A DNA stretch of 64,000 nt from JAJRXR01 sp041402005 (GCA_041402005.1 JAWKTB010000002.1:521267-585266), one strand, 5' to 3'; numbered from the stretch's first letter, positions 41,695-51,445 are shown. The notes: generated from the sequence alone by a model not told the origin. Translations and numbers: made by a program.

Positions 41695-44439
41695 TCAGGC
41701 GGGGGTCGCCCCGAGCAGGTCGATGGGCCTCTTGCGATTCAGCCGCATCACCGCCGGCGCCGCCGCCCCGAGCGTGAGGCCCGCGACGATGCCGCACGCA
41801 GCCAGGATCGCCAAGGCGGCGGGCTTGGGTGTGAAACCGATGCCGAGCAGCTTCGAGTAGAGGCGCATCGCCGCGATCGAGCCCTGCATGCCCATGAAGG
41901 TTCCAAGAAGGCAGGCGACGAGCACGATCAGCATCGCCTCGCCCAGCACGAGCCGCGTCAACACCCCCCGCCCCGCCCCGACGGCGCGCAGGACGCCCAG
42001 CTCGTACGAGCGAGCGTCGATCCCCGCCGCGATCAGGTTCGCCACGCCCAGGCACGCGACGAGCATCGACCCGACCGCGATCGTCGAGAAGACGAGCAGG
42101 CTCCCACGCACGAACAGCTCGAGCTGTTCGCGGATCTGACGCCCCGAGCCCGCGTCGAGCACGCCCAGCCCGAACACGGCCTCGCGCAGGCGATGGATCG
42201 CCTCCTCGTCGTCCACGCCGTCAACGAGGTCGACCTGGATCAACTGGGCGGCGTCCGTCCCGAAGATCTTCCTCGCGTCCTCGCGCGTGCCGAAGACGCC
42301 GTGCACCGCCTGGTTGACGAAGTCATCCCCGATGTTGAAGAACTTGCTGACCAGCTCGAGCCCCGGGCTGGTCACGACGCCGACGATCTGGAGTGAGTAC
42401 TCCTTACCGTCGTGCTTGAACGTGAATGTGTCCCCCGCGCCCAGCCCCTGGGCGAGCTTGAACTCTCGGGCGACGATGACCGCGCCCCCCTCCTCGAGGC
42501 GTTTGACCGCCGTCTCCTCATCCCCCTCGACCCAGGTGATCTCCGCCATGTCGAAGAACGAGCGGGGCTCGAAGGCGAAGTACGTGCTCGTGTAGTGCTG
42601 CAGCGCATGCACGCCGAACGCGTCCGTGTCGATGTTGTGCATCGAGATCGCGCTGGTCCCCTCGACGATGTCGAGGGCGCGTAGCCGGTCGGTCGCCTCC
42701 TGGGGCAGGGCGACGCCACTGACGAAGGCGTCGGGGAACTTGATCTTGCCCAGCCAGTCACGGAGCACGCCCCCGCCGGTCGTCCAGATGTCCACCATCA
42801 GCGCGAGGCCGACCATCATCGCGCCCGCCGTGAACCCGTGCCGGTAGGGCGTCGCCCGCACCGACCTGCCAAGCAACCCTGGGGGCAGCCGCAAGACCCG
42901 TGTAAGCACGGGCGCCAGCACCCACGAGGCCACGATCGTGAGGGGAACCCCCGCGAGGAAGTACCCGATGAACATCAGGGGCAGCCCGGTGGTCGCGTAC
43001 CCCCAGAATGCGATCTGGCCGCTCTTTGGCCCGAGCACGATCAGCAGTTGCGACCCGATGCCGATCGCCGCCGCGAGCGTGATCAGTGCCAGCGCCCGCC
43101 GGCTCATGGGTGACGCCCGGTTCGCCAGCGCGCGCACGACCGACGTCCGCGCCGCCTGCCACGCGGGCCACGCCGCACCGAGCAGCCCCGCGAACAGTGC
43201 GCCCCCAACGGCGAGCGCCAGGATCGCCCAGGGCAGCGCCAGCCCCGAGGGGACCTTGTCCCGGAAGACCTCGACAAGCGTCCAGGCGAGCAGCACACCC
43301 AGGGGCACGCCGATCAGCGCCCCCACGCCCCCGATCACCATCCCGCCCAACAGCTGCCCGCCCGCGAGCTGGGCCTGTGTCGCGCCGATCGACCGGAGCA
43401 CGCCCAACTCTCGCTGCTGCTCCGCGACCCCCGTCGTCAGCCCGGTGAGGATGATGAACGCCGCCGACAGCGAGGCCAGCACCGTGCCCAGGATGAACCC
43501 GAGCTGGTTCGCAGACATGTTCTTCTCGACGCCGCTGGTCACGCGCTCGGTCGTCGTCAGCAGCATCCCTTCGCCGATCTCGTCCTCATGCTCCCCGACG
43601 AATGCGTTCGGGTTCACGCCGTCCGCCAGCTCCAGCTCGATCTCGGTGTACACCCCGTCCTTGCCGGCGAGCGTCGCCAACGTCTCGTACGTCACGAACG
43701 CCCTCGGGCGCCCGCCCAGGGGCGGCGACTCGGCGATCCCCACGACTCTCAAGGGCACGTCCCGCCGGAGCAGACGGCGCACCTGGACCTCGTCCCCCAC
43801 CCTCACGCCCACGCCCGCGTTCAGACGTGCCGCTTCCGCTTCGTCCTGGATCGGCGCCTTCATCGTCGGCGCCTCTTGCTTCAGGTAATCCACCCGCCCC
43901 ATCCCGATCGCGAAGCTCGGGCGCACCGTCGCCGTCTCGACGTACGTGAAGCTCAACCGCTCGGCGAGCATCGCGTCCAGCACGACCTCGCCCGGGCGCT
44001 CGGCCAGCCTCCCCTCGATCAACTCCAGCGGGCGGTGGTCGTACTCCAAGCGGTCCATCCCAATCGCCAAGGCCGTCGCCCGGAACTCCTCATCAACCGG
44101 CGTGAACGCCCCGCTCTCCTCGCCCCGGCGCAGTACCCTCGCGTCGTACGTCAGTGAGAGCGTGTCCTGCAGCCATGCCCTGGCGTGCTCGACACCCTCC
44201 CACGAACGCGCCGTCTCGAGCACGGAGGCGTCGATCGAGCCGGTCGCCGACCGGATCCGAGCCTCGGCGGTCCCTACGTGCGTGTCGATCTGCACGCGGA
44301 TCGACTGGTGGATCGAGGCCATCGCGCACGCGACCGAGGCGATCAGCGTCCCCGAGAGCGCGACGACCAGCGTGAGCAGGATCGCCCGCCTAGGCCTCGC
44401 CGACAAGCTGTTGATAGCGAGTCGCCACGCCGCCCGCAT
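41695..44439 (-). CDS. Large FtsX-type ABC transporter permease
   Basis: A 914-residue permease with ten helices in the layout of paired FtsX domains. The first helix is at 17-40, a periplasmic domain follows, a group of helices lies at about 285-460 with a typical ITLAAA-type insert, there is a second periplasmic domain, and a final helix group lies at about 780-900. Motifs RSIGATQAQLAGGQLL and RAVGAGRGVLTRLVLGE mark the two family repeats. It pairs with the LolD-type ATPase upstream, whose 3' end overlaps this start by 50 bases. Such exporters handle lipoproteins or peptides, or work on the envelope. ATG 44439 has GGAGG six bases upstream. Confidence 0.88.
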   Translation of the reverse strand: MRAAWRLAINSLSARPRRAILLTLVVALSGTLIASVACAMASIHQSIRVQIDTHVGTAEARIRSATGSIDASVLETARSWEGVEHARAWLQDTLSLTYDARVLRRGEESGAFTPVDEEFRATALAIGMDRLEYDHRPLELIEGRLAERPGEVVLDAMLAERLSFTYVETATVRPSFAIGMGRVDYLKQEAPTMKAPIQDEAEAARLNAGVGVRVGDEVQVRRLLRRDVPLRVVGIAESPPLGGRPRAFVTYETLATLAGKDGVYTEIELELADGVNPNAFVGEHEDEIGEGMLLTTTERVTSGVEKNMSANQLGFILGTVLASLSAAFIILTGLTTGVAEQQRELGVLRSIGATQAQLAGGQLLGGMVIGGVGALIGVPLGVLLAWTLVEVFRDKVPSGLALPWAILALAVGGALFAGLLGAAWPAWQAARTSVVRALANRASPMSRRALALITLAAAIGIGSQLLIVLGPKSGQIAFWGYATTGLPLMFIGYFLAGVPLTIVASWVLAPVLTRVLRLPPGLLGRSVRATPYRHGFTAGAMMVGLALMVDIWTTGGGVLRDWLGKIKFPDAFVSGVALPQEATDRLRALDIVEGTSAISMHNIDTDAFGVHALQHYTSTYFAFEPRSFFDMAEITWVEGDEETAVKRLEEGGAVIVAREFKLAQGLGAGDTFTFKHDGKEYSLQIVGVVTSPGLELVSKFFNIGDDFVNQAVHGVFGTREDARKIFGTDAAQLIQVDLVDGVDDEEAIHRLREAVFGLGVLDAGSGRQIREQLELFVRGSLLVFSTIAVGSMLVACLGVANLIAAGIDARSYELGVLRAVGAGRGVLTRLVLGEAMLIVLVACLLGTFMGMQGSIAAMRLYSKLLGIGFTPKPAALAILAACGIVAGLTLGAAAPAVMRLNRKRPIDLLGATPA

Positions 44440-45124
44440 CCAGCCCCTCCGAATCAAACCGCCCGCGCACGACGCCGTCTCGTAGCACGTAGACCTCCCG
44501 GCAGTGCGTCGCCGCCACCGGCTCGTGCGTCACCATCAGAATCGTCAGCTCGCGCTCCCCCGCCAGCTCGCGCAGAAGTCCCCACAGCCTCGCCCCCGAC
44601 TCCGAGTCGAGATTCCCCGTCGGCTCGTCCGCGAGGAGGACCGGCGCCCCGTACACCAGCGCCCGCCCGATCGCCACCCGTTGCTGCTCTCCCCCGCTCA
44701 TCGCCTCGGGGCGGTGCTCCGCCCGGTCGCCCAGCCCCAGGCGCTCGAGCATCGCCCGCGCCCGCTCGCGCAGGTCGCGCCCGTTCTCCCCGGCGAGCAT
44801 GCCGGGCAGCGCGACGTTCTCCAGCGCCGTCATTGTCGGGATCAGGTTGTACGCCTGGAAGACGATCCCGATCTCGCGCCGCCTGTACGCCGTCGCCGCC
44901 CGCTCGTCGAGCGCATGCACGTCGCGGGCGCCGACGCGGATCGTCCCCGAGTCCGGGCGGTCGAGCGCGCCGAGCAGGTGCAGCAGCGTGCTCTTGCCCG
45001 AGCCCGACTGGCCCATGATCGCGTAGAAGCCGGGCTCTCGGATGGAGAGGCTCACGCCCCGCAGCGCCTTGACGCTCCGCCCGCCGAGGCGGTAGGTCTT
45101 GCGGACGTCGGCGCACTCGATCAT
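44390..45124 (-). CDS. LolD-type ABC transporter ATPase
   Basis: A 244-residue ATPase with Walker A GQSGSGKST (Lys44), the Q-loop FQAYNLIPTMTALENV, the signature MSGGEQQRVAIGRAL, Walker B VLLADEPTGNLDS and the H-loop LMVTHEP. This set marks the MacB/LolD group, which works with FtsX-like permeases. The next gene on the strand is exactly such a permease, so the two form one exporter; no periplasmic adaptor is present. ATG 45124 is the first codon of the typical N-terminus (IECADVRKTYRLG). Confidence 0.93.
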   Translation of the reverse strand: MIECADVRKTYRLGGRSVKALRGVSLSIREPGFYAIMGQSGSGKSTLLHLLGALDRPDSGTIRVGARDVHALDERAATAYRRREIGIVFQAYNLIPTMTALENVALPGMLAGENGRDLRERARAMLERLGLGDRAEHRPEAMSGGEQQRVAIGRALVYGAPVLLADEPTGNLDSESGARLWGLLRELAGERELTILMVTHEPVAATHCREVYVLRDGVVRGRFDSEGLDAGGVATRYQQLVGEA

Positions 45125-45187
45125 GCGGGTTTGTTCCCAGTCGGGGCCGGCGGGTTTCGCAACGCAGGTGTCAGAATCTCGCCCCGC

Positions 45188-45580
45188 TCATCGGGATGGG
45201 TACTGCGCGTCGTACTTCTCGGCGTCCATGAGCTTGTCCAGCCCGCTCGGGTCATCGACCCGGAGACGCACGAGCCAACCCTGCCCGTAGGGATCGGTAT
45301 TGACCCGCCCGGGGTCATTTTCGAGGTCCGTGTTGACCTCGATGATCACGCCCGCGATCGCGCTGTACACATCACTGGTCGTCTTGACGCTCTCGACCTC
45401 GCCGACCACTTCCTCCGCGCCGATCTTCGTCTCGGGCGCCTTCATCTCCACGTACGTCACGTCCGTGAGCTGATCCACCGCGTACTGCGTCAGCCCGATC
45501 GTGAGCGTGTCGCCCGCCAGCTTGTGCCATTCGTGGCTCTGGGTGTAGACGCGGTCGGTCGGGGTTTTTGGCGTATCCAT
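45188..45580 (-). CDS. gcvH: Glycine cleavage system H protein
   Basis: The lipoyl carrier of the glycine cleavage complex moves the aminomethyl group from GcvP to GcvT and on to GcvL. This 130-residue protein has the lipoylation site ESVKTTSDVYS with Lys66, and the usual start YTQSHEWHKLAG. AGGAGG lies four bases before ATG 45580. The other glycine cleavage genes are not in the window. Divergent from the TIM-barrel gene. Confidence 0.95.
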   Translation of the reverse strand: MDTPKTPTDRVYTQSHEWHKLAGDTLTIGLTQYAVDQLTDVTYVEMKAPETKIGAEEVVGEVESVKTTSDVYSAIAGVIIEVNTDLENDPGRVNTDPYGQGWLVRLRVDDPSGLDKLMDAEKYDAQYPSR

Positions 45581-45739
45581 GGTTCCTCCTCACCCGCCCC
45601 AAGCCCCCCGGGCGTCGGCGGTGGGGGGATCGTACCGACGCCCAACGCCGCGGCAACCGCCCGCCGCGCCGGACCCCTTGCCCGCCCTTTCCGCGCCCCT
45701 GCCCCCCGACTCGCGCCGCGTGGGTACAGTCCCCCGCCC

Positions 45740-46720
45740 ATGCTCCTGACCCTCGGCGTCAACTCGATCCGTTCCATGCTCAAGGGGCGAGGCTCGGCAC
45801 GCCCCGCGCTCGAGCTCACGGACATCCCACGCTACGCCCGCGACGAACTGGGCCTCAACGGCCTGACCATGACCACCGACCTGCTCGCGGGCGCGACCCG
45901 CGAGCAGATCGCCTCGCTGCGGGACGCGGGCGACAAGGCCGGGTGTGCCACCCTCCTGCTCGTCGAGCCCGACCCGCTCCCGATCGCCGAGCCCAGCGAG
46001 AAGAAGGGCGAGCAGGGCGTCGAGCGGATGATTCGCGTCGTCCGCGCCGCCCAGCTGCTGGGCTGCTCCTCCGCGGCCATGAGCGTCAAGGGCAAGGACG
46101 ACGACGAGACCTTCGAGCGTGCCGCCGAGCGCATCCGCGAGGTGGTGGACCACGCCGAGCGCCTCGAGGTCAACCTGCTGATCCGCCCCGCGAAGGGCCT
46201 GACCGAGAAGCCCGATCGCCTGATCGAGCTGATCAAGAAGGTGGGGGGGTTCCGGATCGGCTCGCTCCCTGATTTCCAGGACGCCGCCGCCTCTGGTGAT
46301 CCCGCCGCCTATTTGCGGCGCATCACGCCCTACGCGTCGGCCTTGCTCGCCTCGACCGTCGAGCTCGAGCAGCCCGAGGCGGGCGAGCCCGAGCCGGCGA
46401 AGAAGAAGCCGAAGAAGAAGGCCGCCGCCAAGGCGCCCCCCGCCGACGAGGGCGACGACGACGCCGGTGACGACGAGCCGATCGTCGAGGGCGAATCGCT
46501 GCCCGAGGACGAGGTCCTCGACATCGAGTCACTCCTGGACGTCCCTCCCCCGATCCACCGTCCCTACGAGCTGACGCCCCTGATCGAGGCCATCCTGTCG
46601 GTGGGGTACGACCAGGCGCTGACGATCGACTACCGGGGCGAGGGAGACGGTACACTGGGGGTGATGCTCAGCCGAGACGCCGTCGAGGCCGCCATCGAGT
46701 CCCTGGCCCAGCAGGGATGA
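45740..46720 (+). CDS. Sugar isomerase-like TIM-barrel protein with charged insert
   Basis: A 326-residue protein of the xylose isomerase-like (AP endonuclease 2 superfamily) TIM barrel: ELGLNGLTMTTDL, MSVKGKDDDETFERAAERI, VNLLIRPAKGLTEKPDRL and, at the end, ALTIDYRGEGDGTLG. A linker of about 60 residues interrupts the barrel near 215-275. It has a Lys-rich stretch (KKKPKKKAAAKA) and a Glu/Asp-rich stretch. The catalytic metal ligands are not fully visible, so it may not be an active isomerase. Its stop overlaps the cmk start (ATGA). Confidence 0.7.
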   Translation: MLLTLGVNSIRSMLKGRGSARPALELTDIPRYARDELGLNGLTMTTDLLAGATREQIASLRDAGDKAGCATLLLVEPDPLPIAEPSEKKGEQGVERMIRVVRAAQLLGCSSAAMSVKGKDDDETFERAAERIREVVDHAERLEVNLLIRPAKGLTEKPDRLIELIKKVGGFRIGSLPDFQDAAASGDPAAYLRRITPYASALLASTVELEQPEAGEPEPAKKKPKKKAAAKAPPADEGDDDAGDDEPIVEGESLPEDEVLDIESLLDVPPPIHRPYELTPLIEAILSVGYDQALTIDYRGEGDGTLGVMLSRDAVEAAIESLAQQG

Positions 46721-47508
46721 ACCGCGTCGGGGACGCCATGCGCACGGAGCCCGCCAGCACGAGCCTCGCCCCCGACCAGACAACGCCAGACCTGGACCCG
46801 ATCGTGCCCCCCGACGCCGAGGTCATCATCACCATCGACGGCCCCGCGGGCACGGGCAAGTCCACCGTCGCCCGCCTCCTCGCGATGCGACTGGGCCTCG
46901 ACTTCCTGGACACGGGCGCGATGTACCGCGCCGCCGCCGCCATCATGCTCGATCGAGGCATCCCCCTCGACGAGCCGGGCGAGCTGGTCTCCGCCGTCAT
47001 CGGCGCCGACCTCCACTTCGACTGGAACGCCGACCCCCCGACCATGCTCGCCTGGAACGCCCCGATCGACCACCGCATCCGCGACGAGGACGTGACGGAG
47101 GTCGTCTCGCGGGTCGCCGCCATCGGCGAGCTCCGCCGACACATGGTCCGCAAGCAGCAGGTCATCGCCGCCCAGCACCCGCGCCTCGTCTCGGAGGGGC
47201 GTGACCAGGGCTCGATCGTCTTCCCGAACGCGGACCTCAAGTTCTACCTCGACGCCAAGCCCGGGGTCCGCGCCACGCGCCGTGCCGAGCAGCTCCGCGA
47301 GGAAGGGCACGAGGTCGACGAGGCGAAGATGCTCACGCGCATCCTCGAGCGTGACCGGATCGACTCCACCCGCGCCGACGGCCCCCTGACCTGCCCCGAC
47401 GACGCCGTCCGCATCGACACATCCGATCTCTCCGTCGACGAGGTCATCGACGAGATGGAGCGGGTCGTCCGCGAGCGAGTCGCCTCGCTCGTCCGGGCCG
47501 AGGACTGA
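46717..47508 (+). CDS. cmk: Cytidylate kinase
   Basis: CMP kinase phosphorylates CMP and dCMP to the diphosphates, feeding DNA and RNA synthesis. This 263-residue protein has Walker A DGPAGTGKST (Lys48), LGLDFLDTGAMYRAAA, and the segments GRDQGSIVFPNADLKFYLDA and RDRIDSTRADGPL typical of the family. The first 35 residues are an extension. It lies between the TIM-barrel protein (ATGA overlap) and plsC (nine-base gap); cmk next to plsC is a common pairing. Confidence 0.93.
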   Translation: MNRVGDAMRTEPASTSLAPDQTTPDLDPIVPPDAEVIITIDGPAGTGKSTVARLLAMRLGLDFLDTGAMYRAAAAIMLDRGIPLDEPGELVSAVIGADLHFDWNADPPTMLAWNAPIDHRIRDEDVTEVVSRVAAIGELRRHMVRKQQVIAAQHPRLVSEGRDQGSIVFPNADLKFYLDAKPGVRATRRAEQLREEGHEVDEAKMLTRILERDRIDSTRADGPLTCPDDAVRIDTSDLSVDEVIDEMERVVRERVASLVRAED

Positions 47509-47516
47509 GCCCGCGC

Positions 47517-48257
47517 ATGCTCGGCTGGTACGCCCGCCGTCACGCCGGATCCTCGATCCCGGGCGTCCTCTTCTTCGACGTCCTCCGCTTCATCACCACG
47601 ATGTTCACGACGCTCGTCTGGCGCTACCGCGCCTACCATGGCGAGCGCGTGCCGCGGGACGGCCCCGTCCTCATCGTCGCCAACCACCAGTCCTACCTCG
47701 ACCCCATCATCGTCGGCCAGCTCGTGCCATCGCGCCAGATCGATTCGGTCGCGCGCGAGGGCCTCTTCCGCGTCCCGGGTCTCGCCCAGCTCATGCGGGG
47801 CCTGCACGGCTTCCCGATCCGAGAGGACGGCGAGCCGGACTCCGCCGCCATCCGCGAGATCCTCGCCCGCCTCGAGCGCGGCCTCGCCGTCGTCATCTAC
47901 CCCGAGGGCACGCGGACGCTCGACGGTCGCATGACCGAGTTCAAGCGTGGCGCCGCCCTCGTCGTCAAGCGCGCCAAGTGCCCCGTCCTCCCCGTCGCGA
48001 TCGAGGGCGCCCACGACGCCTGGGCGCGGGGGCGCTCCCGCCCGCGCTTCTGGGGCGCCCGCATCATGACCATCGCCGGCGAGCCGATCCCCCACGACGA
48101 GCTGCTCGCGGACGGCCCGGACGCCGCCCTACGCCGACTCGAACGTGAGATCGACGCGATGCGCCTCGACCTCCGCGCCAAGCTGCGCGCACGCACCCGC
48201 AACGCCTACCCACCACCAGGACCCGCGGACAACCCGAGCTTCGATAAATCGACGTGA
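47517..48257 (+). CDS. plsC: 1-acyl-glycerol-3-phosphate acyltransferase
   Basis: PlsC acylates lysophosphatidic acid to phosphatidic acid at the membrane. This 246-residue protein has the H-x4-D motif NHQSYLDP (His57, Asp62), an IREDGEPDSAAIREI stretch and the glycerol-phosphate site IYPEGTRTLDG near 137-147. One amphipathic or membrane-associated segment lies near 18-35. No ribosome site is obvious. The stop codon is followed by hairpin repeat family A, copy 2. Confidence 0.92.
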   Translation: MLGWYARRHAGSSIPGVLFFDVLRFITTMFTTLVWRYRAYHGERVPRDGPVLIVANHQSYLDPIIVGQLVPSRQIDSVAREGLFRVPGLAQLMRGLHGFPIREDGEPDSAAIREILARLERGLAVVIYPEGTRTLDGRMTEFKRGAALVVKRAKCPVLPVAIEGAHDAWARGRSRPRFWGARIMTIAGEPIPHDELLADGPDAALRRLEREIDAMRLDLRAKLRARTRNAYPPPGPADNPSFDKST

Positions 48258-48268
48258 CCACCCCCGTT

Positions 48269-48312
48269 CCCTCTCCCCTCCGGGGAGAGGGCGGGGTGAG
48301 GGGCTCCGTCAT
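48269..48312. repeat. Intergenic hairpin repeat, family A, copy 2
   Basis: Same 10-base-pair stem and TCC loop as copy 1 (stem 48269-48278 and 48282-48291), then CGGGGTGAGGGGCTCCGTCAT. It starts 12 bases after the plsC stop codon and precedes the convergent htpX 3' end. Confidence 0.85.
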
Positions 48313-48467
48313 CTATCTTTCTTCTCGGTCTCGACCTCGCGAGCAACGTGTCGGGCGAGAACACGCGACAGTTCGACCCGAGGCTTCGAAGACTCAGCCT
48401 CGGCGTCCATCTCCTCGACGCCGGGGCAGAGTGTGTCCGCGAGCGATGCCTCGGGTCTCGCCCGCGC

Positions 48468-49325
48468 TCACGCCTCCAGCCGCGCCAGCGCCGCCAGCCG
48501 CTTCTCCGTCGGCGGGTGCGACGCGAACAGCCTCGTCAGCGGATTTCCCCCGTGCAGGTTCGAGGCCAAGGGCTCCACGATGAACAGGTTGTTCATCGCC
48601 GGGTTCGGCTGCTGCATCGGCGCCCGCCTCGACATCGCGTCCAGCTTCTGGAGCGCGCTCATCAAGCCGCGCGGTGACCCCGCCAGCTTCGCCCCGTCCG
48701 CGTCCGCCTCGTACTCGCGCGAGCGAGAGATCATCGCCTTGATGAGGGCCGCGCCCACCGCCGCCAGGATCACCACGCCGAACAGCAGCAGCGGGTTGCT
48801 CCCCTCGCGCCGCCCGACACCTAGGAACAGGCCCCACTGCGCGATCATCGCCAGCACGCCCGCGACCGTGGCCGCGACCGTCGAGATCAGCGTGTCATGG
48901 TTCTTGACGTGCGCCAGCTCGTGTGCCGCGACGCCCTCGATCTCCTCGGGTGTCAGCAGCTCGAGTGCCCCTTGCGTGAAGCAGACCGCCGCCTTCTTGG
49001 GGCTCCGTCCCGTCGCAAACGCGTTGGGCGCCATCTGGGGCGAGACGTACACCTTGGGCATGGGCAGCCCGGCCCGCTCACTGAGCCGCTGGACCGTGTC
49101 GTACAGGGAGCCCCCGGTCACACGCCTCGCCCGCATCGCCGCGATCGCGATGCGATCCGAGAACAGCCACGCCCCGACGTTCACGCCGCCGCCGAAGATC
49201 AGCATCGGGATCACCCACCCAGGGCCGATCATCCGCCCGACGAGGACGAACAGCCCGGTCAGCGCCCCGAGCAGGAACGCCGTCTTGGCGTCGTTGAAGA
49301 ATGCCCGCACACCTCGCGGCTTCAT
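48468..49325 (-). CDS. htpX: HtpX membrane zinc protease (M48)
   Basis: HtpX degrades misfolded membrane proteins. This 285-residue protein has two N-terminal helices near 15-32 and 36-56, the zinc motif HELAH (His135, Glu136, His139), a further helix pair at about 150-205, and the third ligand in SREYEADADGAKL. The cytoplasmic active site is as expected. ATG 49325 has GGAGG four bases upstream and is preferred over the frame start at 49364. No heat-shock element was identified. Confidence 0.93.
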   Translation of the reverse strand: MKPRGVRAFFNDAKTAFLLGALTGLFVLVGRMIGPGWVIPMLIFGGGVNVGAWLFSDRIAIAAMRARRVTGGSLYDTVQRLSERAGLPMPKVYVSPQMAPNAFATGRSPKKAAVCFTQGALELLTPEEIEGVAAHELAHVKNHDTLISTVAATVAGVLAMIAQWGLFLGVGRREGSNPLLLFGVVILAAVGAALIKAMISRSREYEADADGAKLAGSPRGLMSALQKLDAMSRRAPMQQPNPAMNNLFIVEPLASNLHGGNPLTRLFASHPPTEKRLAALARLEA

Positions 49326-49457
49326 ATCGCCTCCATCCCGGCCTCCCGGGTCCGACTCCCACATTGTTGGGCGTCGCCCGCGCCGGTTTCTGCGATGAAG
49401 AAAAGCACACCGCGTGCCGCCTGAACGCCCCTCAGGGCGTCCACGATGCCGCGCGTC

Positions 49458-50270
49458 CTAGATCCACCCTGCCATTCTGGCGCCCGCGATCGCAAGGATG
49501 ACCGAGATCGCCAGGCGGAGGTACGTGAGCTTGAGACGGTGCGTCAGCCTCGCCCCGATCATCGCGCCCAGCATCGCCCCCAGGCTCATGGGCATCGCCA
49601 GCACGAGTGCGTCCTGCCACGCCAGGGGCACGCCCCCGACGCTGTGCGTGTGCAGCGTGATCAGCTTCGTCGTCGCCCCGAGCGGTGCGGACACGCACAT
49701 CACCGCCGCGCTCGCCGCGATCGCCAGGCGCAGGGGCACGCGCGCCAGCACCGCCAGCAGCGGCACGATCACGATCCCGCCCCCGATCCCCAGGAACCCC
49801 GCCAGCAGCCCCGTCACCCCCCCGATCGCGACGAGCAGCGGGATCCCGCCCCGCTCGTCGTCCTCCTTGTGGTCGGGCAGGTGGCGCACGCTCGTCACGA
49901 ACGTGTACAGGCAGAACGCGAAGAGGAAGGCGATGAGCCCCATCTTCGCGACGCTGCCATTGAAGTAGTCCGAGATCGCGACGCCCACGACGATCGCGGC
50001 CATCATCGCCGGCGCGACCGAGAACACGAGGCTCCGGCGCACCGCCCCTGCGCGTCGGTGCTGCACGAAGCTCGAGAACGCGACCACGACGTTGACGACC
50101 ATCGCCGCGGCCATGTACTCGTGGTGCTCGTCCTTCGTCGGCGAGCTGTAGCCGAGGAACAGGCCGAGCGCGGGCAGGATGATGATCGAGCCCCCGATCC
50201 CGGCGAGCCCGCCGACCGCGCCCGCGACCAGCCCGATCGCGAACGTGATGAGAACGAGCTTGGGCTCCAC
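49458..50270 (-). CDS. TauE/SafE (TSUP) family membrane permease
   Basis: A 270-residue permease of eight or nine helices. The repeated motif GLAGIGGSIIILPAL near residues 19-33 and the second copy GFLGIGGGIVIVPLL near 155-169 are characteristic. Members export sulphite, sulphoacetate or other organosulphur compounds, or take up sulphur sources. Substrate unknown. GTG 50270 gives a start right before the first helix; the longer frame upstream is low-complexity. Divergent from the 3D-domain gene. Confidence 0.88.
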   Translation of the reverse strand: MEPKLVLITFAIGLVAGAVGGLAGIGGSIIILPALGLFLGYSSPTKDEHHEYMAAAMVVNVVVAFSSFVQHRRAGAVRRSLVFSVAPAMMAAIVVGVAISDYFNGSVAKMGLIAFLFAFCLYTFVTSVRHLPDHKEDDERGGIPLLVAIGGVTGLLAGFLGIGGGIVIVPLLAVLARVPLRLAIAASAAVMCVSAPLGATTKLITLHTHSVGGVPLAWQDALVLAMPMSLGAMLGAMIGARLTHRLKLTYLRLAISVILAIAGARMAGWI

Positions 50271-50578
50271 GCGTCTGGCTTCCGTGTTCTGGGACGTGCG
50301 GGGGTGCGCGCGGCGGCGTCGCCGCTTCTCGGACGCCCGGTGGTCGATCCTAACCACCCGCCGGCGCAACGCCTGCGCCGCGGTTCGCTCTGGGCGTGCG
50401 TGTCCGGGAAAACCTGTCGGTTGCACGGGTCGCGCGCTTATGGCGGCCCGGAGCACGCCCGAATCCGACCCCGTCGGTATCTTCGGTCGGTACCCGGCGC
50501 CCCGTGGTGTAGGTTGCCCGTGACCGACGCCGGCCCACTCGGGCGAGGGGCGGAACAAGCGAAGACGGGAGAGACGCC

Positions 50579-51223
50579 TTGGCACATTGGGAAGACTGGA
50601 GCACCAGGGCCCGCCGCCGCGTCGCCGTCTCTCCCCGCCTCCGCCGAAGCGTCGAGGTCGCCTTCTTCCTGGCCGCCGGCCTCATCGTCTCCACCTCCGC
50701 GATTCTTGCCAAGGAAGCGACGCACGCCCCCGTGCTCGCGGCCATCGCGCCGGCCAACGACACTCCGCAGGCGCCAGCACACCACGCCGAGCTTCCGAAG
50801 CAAGCTCCCGCCGAATCCGTTGCCGCGTTCGACGCCGACACACGCTGGTTCGACGCTCGCCCCGTCCGCCCCGTGCGCACGATCGAGATGCTCGTCACCG
50901 CCTACGCCCCCGACCGCAACTCGTGCGGCGACTTCGCTGATGGTCAGACCGCCACGCTCCACGGCGTCACCACCAACGCCGGGCGACTCGTCGCCGCCGA
51001 CCCCTCCGTCCTCCCCTACGGCACGATGCTCTCCATCCCCGGCTACGACGACGCGAGCGTTGTCCCCGTCCTCGACTGCGGCGGCGCCATCAAGGGGAAC
51101 CACCTCGACCTCCTCTTCCCGACGCACGAGCAGGCCCGGGCCTGGGGCGTCCGCCGCCTGACCGTCACCATCTACGAGTACGCCGACGGCAAGCCCGCAC
51201 CCAACCCCCGCCGCGTCCGCTGA
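50579..51223 (+). CDS. 3D-domain (double-psi barrel) cell-wall hydrolase-like protein
   Basis: A 214-residue protein with an N-terminal anchor helix at about 25-43. The C-terminal 3D domain has aspartates in AADPSVLPYGT, VLDCGGAIKG and NHLDLLF, plus AYAPDRNSCGD, as in MltA-type lytic transglycosylases and Rpf-associated proteins. It probably acts on peptidoglycan in the periplasm. The start is a TTG at 50579 with GGGAGAG upstream; the first ATG would remove the membrane helix. A composite repeat lies downstream. Confidence 0.78.
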   Translation: MAHWEDWSTRARRRVAVSPRLRRSVEVAFFLAAGLIVSTSAILAKEATHAPVLAAIAPANDTPQAPAHHAELPKQAPAESVAAFDADTRWFDARPVRPVRTIEMLVTAYAPDRNSCGDFADGQTATLHGVTTNAGRLVAADPSVLPYGTMLSIPGYDDASVVPVLDCGGAIKGNHLDLLFPTHEQARAWGVRRLTVTIYEYADGKPAPNPRRVR

Positions 51224-51251
51224 TTCTTATTCCAACCTGCATCTCGGAGGC

Positions 51252-51434
51252 GGGGGCTTCCAGCCCCCGCGCTTGCCCACGCGCACCTTCTCCGCGGTGG
51301 GGCCGGTTTCCAACCGGCCGATGTCTTTCACCACAGAGGACACGGAGAACCACGGAGGAAGATGCTTCTCTCAAGACCTCGGAGCCCGAAACCATACTGA
51401 CTCCCTCCGTGCCCCTCCGTGCCCTCCGTGGTGA
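51252..51434. repeat. Composite repeat unit 1 (hairpins plus long inverted repeat)
   Basis: The unit holds GGGGGCT-TCC-AGCCCCC at 51252-51268, then the hairpin GGCCGGTTTCCAACCGGCC at 51301-51319. The long inverted repeat has its left arm at 51327-51358 (TTCACCACAGAGGACACGG at its start) and its right arm at 51402-51434 (ending CCTCCGTGGTGA), with a loop of about 43 bases. The arms pair over about 27 of 32 positions. It fills the gap before the DUF58 gene. Confidence 0.85.
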
Positions 51435-51445
51435 TACCGTTCCCC

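Noticed and set aside
44504..46720. A 738-codon plus-strand frame covering the LolD-type gene and gcvH in antisense
   Set aside because: Only the part from ATG 45740 reads as a protein fold; the first 410 codons are shadow.
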